This document shows positions 22,487 to 26,615 of a stretch of 26,615 nucleotides of DNA, one piece after another (positions within the stretch are counted from its first letter, which is position 1; every line of letters starts with the position of its first letter). This DNA comes from a virus: positions 1 through 26,615 of the IMG/VR virus record IMGVR_UViG_3300027714_000103. The stretch is one strand, 5' to 3'. Made by a program: the position numbers and the translations under genes. A model generated the notes under the pieces. The model was not told where the DNA came from and ran no database searches. It was given only the letters and a program-made list of their open reading frames with translations.

Positions 22487-23785
22487 CTAACTTGGTTTCT
22501 TAGAAGTATATGTACCCGAACTTGAACCACCACTTACAATTGTCTTATGTTTGTGGGTTGCAAGTGTCGGAGCTGCTCCAGCCTTAGTTGAGATATCTCC
22601 AGTCGCTGCAATTGTTGAATCATTTGTTTGAGCTCCAGTGATATGAACCGTTCCGTCAACCTTTAAGTTTGTAGTCATTGTTGTTTCGGGTGAAGTCAAT
22701 GTAGTATTGCCTGTGACATCTGCATTCAGTGTTCCACCTATCTGTGCATCTACGTTACCTTCGGTCACATCTAAGTTGACGTTTCCTTTTGTTACTGTTG
22801 TAAGAACATTTCCTTCTGAAACTGTTGTAGTCATGTCTCCTAGTAATACGTTTGTTGTTACGTTACCTGTATTGACATTGATAGTTACGTTACCTTTCTC
22901 TACGGTCACCTCTGCATTACCAGCGATGTAAATCTTGTCGTCCTTACATACTACTTGATAGTGGTCGTTAACTATTCGTGAAACCTCTGACCCATCGGGA
23001 TGTATCTCATGGAACGTTCCCGACCTGTGATGTATGTTGAGTCTTTCTGCACCTAGTGTGTCATCAACTTCGATTAGATGACCCGACTCTGTTGCTGTTA
23101 CTTTGTTGTATGGATAGACTGGTGCTTCTGCACTGTCTAAGAATCCTTCTAGGTTGTCTGATAGTTTATGTTCATATAGAGTTCCTTCTTTGGAAGTTCC
23201 TCTAGCAAAACTTGACAAATCCGAAGCATCGGTATATAATGGATAGTATGGTAAATCTTTTTCTGTAAGTTCTGTCTCTGTGATTGTAGAACCTGTTGCA
23301 TCATACATTACCGTAATTTCTTTTGGAGTCTTTGGTGCAGTATCCATTGCCGTTGTTAATCCAAATCCCCTTCTAGTATCTTGTACTGGATTAGGCCCAT
23401 CGGATGTATCTTTGTAATCGTCAACGGTTAATTTTCTTGGGTCATTGAACCCTCTTTCAGTTGTCCTAGTTATAAGATTATCTTGGACGGTTTCTTTGTA
23501 TCCTGCTTGAGTGATTCCTGCTGTTGTTCCTAGGATGATTGGGTCTTGTTTTAAATCCCCATCTCTAAAGTAACCGAATACAGTAGAACCTTCTATCAGT
23601 CCATGTTGTGTTCCTATTCCCGAAAGACCTGCTGTGGTTGTTGGAAGGATTACTTGACACCATGGTAAATCGGGAGACGCAATGTATTGTTTGTCGTCTG
23701 TATGAATTCCGTATATACGTACACGTACCCTACCTATCATAAGAGGGTCTTGTCTGTCCTCAACTATTCCATAAAAATATTCCAT
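22487..23785 (-). CDS. gp5: Baseplate hub spike protein, gp5-type without lysozyme domain (432 aa)
   Basis: Residues 1-~90 form the OB-fold of gp5/VgrG-type spikes: MEYFYGIVEDRQDPLMIGRV, then LPWCQVILP, GSTVFGYFRDGD and DPIILGTTAG. Residues ~225-290 (KVTATESGHLIEVDDTLGAE, then LNIHHRSGTFHEIHPDGSEV) are the typical lead-in to a trimeric beta-helix. From residue 298 there are five 9-residue repeats 'GNV---V--', two octads and a tail with THKHK at ~410-414 that could be an apex metal site. T4 gp5 is 575 residues with a lysozyme domain at ~174-342. The matching span here (~100-220) is shorter and shows no lysozyme motif that I recognise. It overlaps the hub gene upstream by one base (TAATG). Confidence 0.85.
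   Translation of the reverse strand: MEYFYGIVEDRQDPLMIGRVRVRIYGIHTDDKQYIASPDLPWCQVILPTTTAGLSGIGTQHGLIEGSTVFGYFRDGDLKQDPIILGTTAGITQAGYKETVQDNLITRTTERGFNDPRKLTVDDYKDTSDGPNPVQDTRRGFGLTTAMDTAPKTPKEITVMYDATGSTITETELTEKDLPYYPLYTDASDLSSFARGTSKEGTLYEHKLSDNLEGFLDSAEAPVYPYNKVTATESGHLIEVDDTLGAERLNIHHRSGTFHEIHPDGSEVSRIVNDHYQVVCKDDKIYIAGNAEVTVEKGNVTINVNTGNVTTNVLLGDMTTTVSEGNVLTTVTKGNVNLDVTEGNVDAQIGGTLNADVTGNTTLTSPETTMTTNLKVDGTVHITGAQTNDSTIAATGDISTKAGAAPTLATHKHKTIVSGGSSSGTYTSKKPS
22712..22894 (-). repeat. Needle repeats of the gp5-type spike: five nonads then two octads
   Basis: Residues 298-342 are five units of 9 residues (GNVTINVNT, GNVTTNVLL, GDMTTTVSE, GNVLTTVTK, GNVNLDVTE). The units GNVDAQIG and GTLNADVT of 8 residues follow. 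At DNA level the unit is 27 nt, then 24 nt. They should form the intertwined beta-helix of the central needle. Confidence 0.85.
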
Positions 23786-25233
23786 TATACGTTCTTCGCT
23801 CCTTTATCAGAATCATAAGCAGATTGTGCATCCTCAATCTTCATTGTTAAACTTTCCTTGACACATTCTAAATGCATTACACCACTTCCTTCAGTCGGTT
23901 GAAAATTAACACTAAGGTCGGTTATAAGATATCTGTCATCATTTAAACTATCACCACTATTACCGTCTATGGTTTCTGCATGTGGTATGTTAAGTTTAAT
24001 AACCATCCCCACTGAGATGTCTGTTCTTAATGGTATGGATACTACCATCCTATGTTGTTGTAAAATTTCCATCAATGCCTTTCTTTCTAGTTCTGCATTA
24101 CTCTTACTTTTTGAACCTTGAAAGACTTCATCTGTTTCAATAGAATCTGCATTATCAAATGTATGATTAGATGTATACCCATAGTGAACTACGGAATCAA
24201 ATCCCATGTTCATTGCTATGTCAACATCTAATTCCATTGAATCGGGAGACTGTCTATCATCTGTTTGGTTATGAGCGGACATAACAACTTCGGGTTCGTC
24301 GGTTATGATTAATGGGAAGCCAGAGATGTGAGCTCCTCTTTCCATAGTTTCTTTGTAATCATAAACCACGTCCTCTTGTAGTTTTCTAACTGGGTCATAG
24401 ATTTTCATAGAAGACCCATATGCACCACCGATTAATCCTGCGAGAGTATCGAACTCTTGTGGTTTGTAATAAGATAGTATTCTACTGTTGAGACCGCCTG
24501 GAGCGTTTAAGTCTTTATTTTCACTGTCGGTATCGCCCGATGTTGGTTTGAATGTAAACTCAACTGGGAATTCCATACCAAACATTGAATCAACTGAACC
24601 AAATCTAAATCCACCATTGAGTGTTTGATAAAAGAACATAGAGTTTTTCCAACCCTCACTCTTTTCAGAATTAGAGGTATTGACAATGTAATCTATGAAT
24701 CTATTTACCGTCCAATTAGGACAAATGAATTGATGGTTTGCTGGAGTGGTTTCTTCCCACAAGTCAAACTCATCTACTTGGAAATGGGCATCGTCTATTA
24801 ATGCACTGAGTAGCATTGCACTCTTTGACCCTCTAAAGGTCTTACTTAATCTTTTCTTTTTAACAAAGAATTGTCTAGGGTCAATGAAAGATAACACATA
24901 TGACTGTGTACTTTCTTTTGGTCTTTGTACGTTCTCTACTTTATAAATTCTGAAGGTCTTATCTATAGTAAATTCTTTTGCAGCTTCTTCATCGAAACCT
25001 TCTTTCTGTTTAATGGATATACGGATGAATTCTTGACCTGTAAATCTGTAGTTCTTTAATAGTCCTAGACCATCAATAACGGATGCTTGACCCGAACAAA
25101 ACTTTGAGTAGATTGATTCATATAAGGTAACCCCTACAGTCGTTGCGTCGACAACTACTGTCTCACCAAATTGGTTTATAATTGTGAATGCTTCGAGGGT
25201 AAACCCCCCTGCTACGAAATTACCTGTCGCCAT
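23785..25233 (-). CDS. Baseplate hub protein, gp27-like tube adaptor (482 aa)
   Basis: It is coded directly before the gp5-type spike with a TAATG overlap, the place of the hub partner. GFTLEAFTIINQFGETVVVD, YSKFCSGQASVIDGLGLLKN and a DKTFRIYKVENVQ-type segment form a paired beta-barrel N-terminal part. NWTVNRFIDYIVN and KNSMFFYQTLNGGFRFGSVD mark the middle, and RTDISVGMVIKLNIP with DDRYLITDLSVNFQ the C-terminal barrel. This organisation matches gp27/gpD-type hub proteins that join the tail tube to the spike. T4 gp27 is 391 residues. Sequence identity to T4 is not obvious by eye, so the name rests on domain style and gene order. Confidence 0.75.
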   Translation of the reverse strand: MATGNFVAGGFTLEAFTIINQFGETVVVDATTVGVTLYESIYSKFCSGQASVIDGLGLLKNYRFTGQEFIRISIKQKEGFDEEAAKEFTIDKTFRIYKVENVQRPKESTQSYVLSFIDPRQFFVKKKRLSKTFRGSKSAMLLSALIDDAHFQVDEFDLWEETTPANHQFICPNWTVNRFIDYIVNTSNSEKSEGWKNSMFFYQTLNGGFRFGSVDSMFGMEFPVEFTFKPTSGDTDSENKDLNAPGGLNSRILSYYKPQEFDTLAGLIGGAYGSSMKIYDPVRKLQEDVVYDYKETMERGAHISGFPLIITDEPEVVMSAHNQTDDRQSPDSMELDVDIAMNMGFDSVVHYGYTSNHTFDNADSIETDEVFQGSKSKSNAELERKALMEILQQHRMVVSIPLRTDISVGMVIKLNIPHAETIDGNSGDSLNDDRYLITDLSVNFQPTEGSGVMHLECVKESLTMKIEDAQSAYDSDKGAKNV

Positions 25234-25949
25234 TACGAACTCATTACTCTATCAAACTCTTGTACTACTCTTCTTATATACTCGGGTCTGATAATCTTTA
25301 TTAGTCTCTTCTTCTCATTTTTGTCGAACTCATCCTGCCATAGAGTTACAGACGAGAACCCACTTGCAAAGGTGTTTCTTATTAACCCATCTGCATTTTT
25401 ATAATATGCAATACCATCAATCTGATTGATAGCATCTTGGACTGTTGATGACTTATTAGATATTGAACCAGTAATAGTATCACCACCTGTGAAAGGTAAC
25501 ACACCTGTAACACCCATACGGCTATATGTAGGTTGCACTTTGATGACGTTTCCTGTATTACCATCTCCAGCAGTAATGGTTTCTCCTAATAGGTACTTAC
25601 TTGTCTGAGATATCATCGATGAGGTATCTGCAAACGTCAACCATTGGCCTGGATATTTTTGTTTTAAATATGTCTCGAAGGTCTGTGTATCTTTATGCCA
25701 ATCGAAATAGGATTCCATTTCATTAACTAATAGGAATGTCCAATGAAGGTCACCGTTACCGTACAACTTAGTTGCAACTACATCGGGCCGTTCACCATCT
25801 TCCAATTCGTAGAACTCATAATTGACAATTTGATTAACTGCATTTTGTTCTATAGAAGACTTTCTAAAAAAGTCTTTGATTGTAATCCATTTACCATTAC
25901 TAAGTTTGTATTGAGTTGTGGGAAAATTCTTAAAATATTCGTTTGCCAT
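25233..25949 (-). CDS. gp53: Baseplate wedge protein gp53 (238 aa)
   Basis: MANEYFKNFPTTQYKLSNGK, then VNYEFYELEDGERPDVVATK, LYGNGDLHWTFLLVNEM and WHKDTQTFETYLKQKYPGQW follow the gp53 pattern ('YF--FP---Y', 'y-i-dgerPd-ia--lYG-----W-ill-N'). gp53 clamps the wedges to the hub; its N-terminal part resembles LysM-type folds. T4 gp53 is 196 residues; the extra length here is a Gly/Thr-rich beta insert around residues 117-160 (GETITAGDGNTGNVIKV). It starts 2 nt after the stop of the upstream gene (TAAGAATG) and overlaps the hub gene by one base, so translation is probably coupled. Confidence 0.9.
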   Translation of the reverse strand: MANEYFKNFPTTQYKLSNGKWITIKDFFRKSSIEQNAVNQIVNYEFYELEDGERPDVVATKLYGNGDLHWTFLLVNEMESYFDWHKDTQTFETYLKQKYPGQWLTFADTSSMISQTSKYLLGETITAGDGNTGNVIKVQPTYSRMGVTGVLPFTGGDTITGSISNKSSTVQDAINQIDGIAYYKNADGLIRNTFASGFSSVTLWQDEFDKNEKKRLIKIIRPEYIRRVVQEFDRVMSS

Positions 25950-25951
25950 TC

Positions 25952-26615
25952 TTAACCACCGCCTGGTTTGTTAGGTTTTTGAGACATTGCAACGGTATCT
26001 GACCTTCTACTTGCAAGTGACTTATTACCTTCACCAATAGTCTTATCTGCATATGAATTTTTAGATATCTGCTGATAGTTCTCTTGAGTGAGTATTTTTA
26101 TTTCTGTGAAACTTATTGACATAGATGTTGAGATTGGGTATCCATCTTCGAATAACTTAGTTGAATGTTTGACTGTTACATTTGTACAAACCATAGGTAG
26201 GAAGTCATCGAATCTCATTGCGATTGGGCCTTCCCAAGCAACATCAAAAATATTAGGATAATTGAAATAGTTTTCTACTGCAGTTTCCCCTTCAGCATTA
26301 CTATATGTATCGGGTAGCATTGCAGTCTTGAATGCCCATATGATATCCTGTACTGCTTTTGCTTCCTGTGTATTTCTAGGATAGAATTGGTAATCAAAAC
26401 TAAAGTCTCTGAAAGGAACTCCTTCAAACATCTGTTCTTCCATAGGGTTGATTGCTCTACCAGCAAGGAAGTTTGATGCATCACCAACAACCATTGTTGC
26501 AAGGGATTGCAGTCCAGTCTGAATTGCACCTTCTAATGCAGTACCAGTCGCTTGCATTGTTGAACCGTCCATCTTACCATTAAAGGAATCTTTTATTTCT
26601 AAGACACCTCTGATA
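25952..26615 (-). CDS. Baseplate tail-tube cap/initiator, gp48/gp54-type, 5' end missing
   Basis: The frame stays open from the stop at 25952 to the right edge, giving 220 residues. The ATG at 26572 is probably internal: upstream codons continue as IRGVLEIKDSFNGK with no stop. The conserved region reads GRAINPMEEQMFEGVPFRDF, then FDYQFYPRNTQEAKAVQDI, LPDTYSN, NYPNIFDVAW and STSMSISFTEIKILTQENY. This is the C-terminal pattern of gp48 and gp54 ('NP--e-lFeg--fR-F-F-f---Pr---E---i--ii--fk--mlP', 'yP--f-i-f'), proteins that cap the hub and start tube growth. T4 gp48 is 364 and gp54 320 residues, consistent with a missing ~100-150 residues. Which of the two it is cannot be decided here. Confidence 0.8.
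   Translation of the reverse strand, partial: IRGVLEIKDSFNGKMDGSTMQATGTALEGAIQTGLQSLATMVVGDASNFLAGRAINPMEEQMFEGVPFRDFSFDYQFYPRNTQEAKAVQDIIWAFKTAMLPDTYSNAEGETAVENYFNYPNIFDVAWEGPIAMRFDDFLPMVCTNVTVKHSTKLFEDGYPISTSMSISFTEIKILTQENYQQISKNSYADKTIGEGNKSLASRRSDTVAMSQKPNKPGGG

Noticed and set aside
22487-23785. T4-type gp5 lysozyme domain
   Set aside because: The inter-domain stretch is too short and shows no lysozyme motif by eye; the gp5 name is kept for the OB-fold and needle only.

Overview
The window is a late structural block of a tailed phage with a contractile, T4-type tail. Every gene I can support lies on the minus strand, so transcription runs from the right end (26615) to the left end (1). 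The DNA is AT-rich. The genes are packed with TAATG overlaps or 1-5 nt gaps, and no gene-free stretch exceeds 142 nt. No integrase, tRNA, transposon, CRISPR array or host-like gene was seen. The gene set (gp53, gp5, gp25, gp6, a gp7-like giant, gp8, a very large gp10-region protein with a DUF4815-like N-terminus, then fibres) and the style of the fibre proteins resemble marine T4-like myoviruses such as cyanophages and pelagiphages. The host cannot be told from this window.

Region 1 (26615-22487) holds the tail-tube/baseplate junction and hub. In order these are a gp48/gp54-type protein cut by the window edge, the wedge protein gp53, a gp27-like hub protein, and a gp5-type spike with an OB-fold and a beta-helical needle but no visible lysozyme domain. 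Region 2 (22472-14976) starts with a TATAAATA late promoter and holds gp25, gp6, a small fibre-like protein and a 1533-residue gp7-like wedge protein. Two RNA hairpins separate gp6 from what follows. Region 3 (14972-2045) starts with two tandem late-promoter boxes and holds gp8, the 2265-residue baseplate/fibre-attachment protein, a 66-residue coiled-coil protein, a fibre, and two neighbouring proteins built from PFTY / EPNIR / PYPYIA repeats. Region 4 (2039-1) starts with another TATAAATA box and holds a 109-residue structural protein, a 77-residue mini-fibre protein, a 142-nt structured leader and a long fibre that runs off the left edge.

Together the genes would build the baseplate wedges (gp53, gp25, gp6, gp7-like, gp8, 2265-residue protein) around a central hub (gp27-like and gp5), start the tail tube (gp48/54-like), and decorate the plate with adhesins. 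Three observations stand out. First, the twin repeat proteins have every proline-to-proline interval that I counted equal to an even number of residues, although unit lengths vary. Second, two late promoters sit exactly five bases before an ATG, predicting leaderless mRNAs. Third, the spike needle is built of 9-residue rather than 8-residue repeats.
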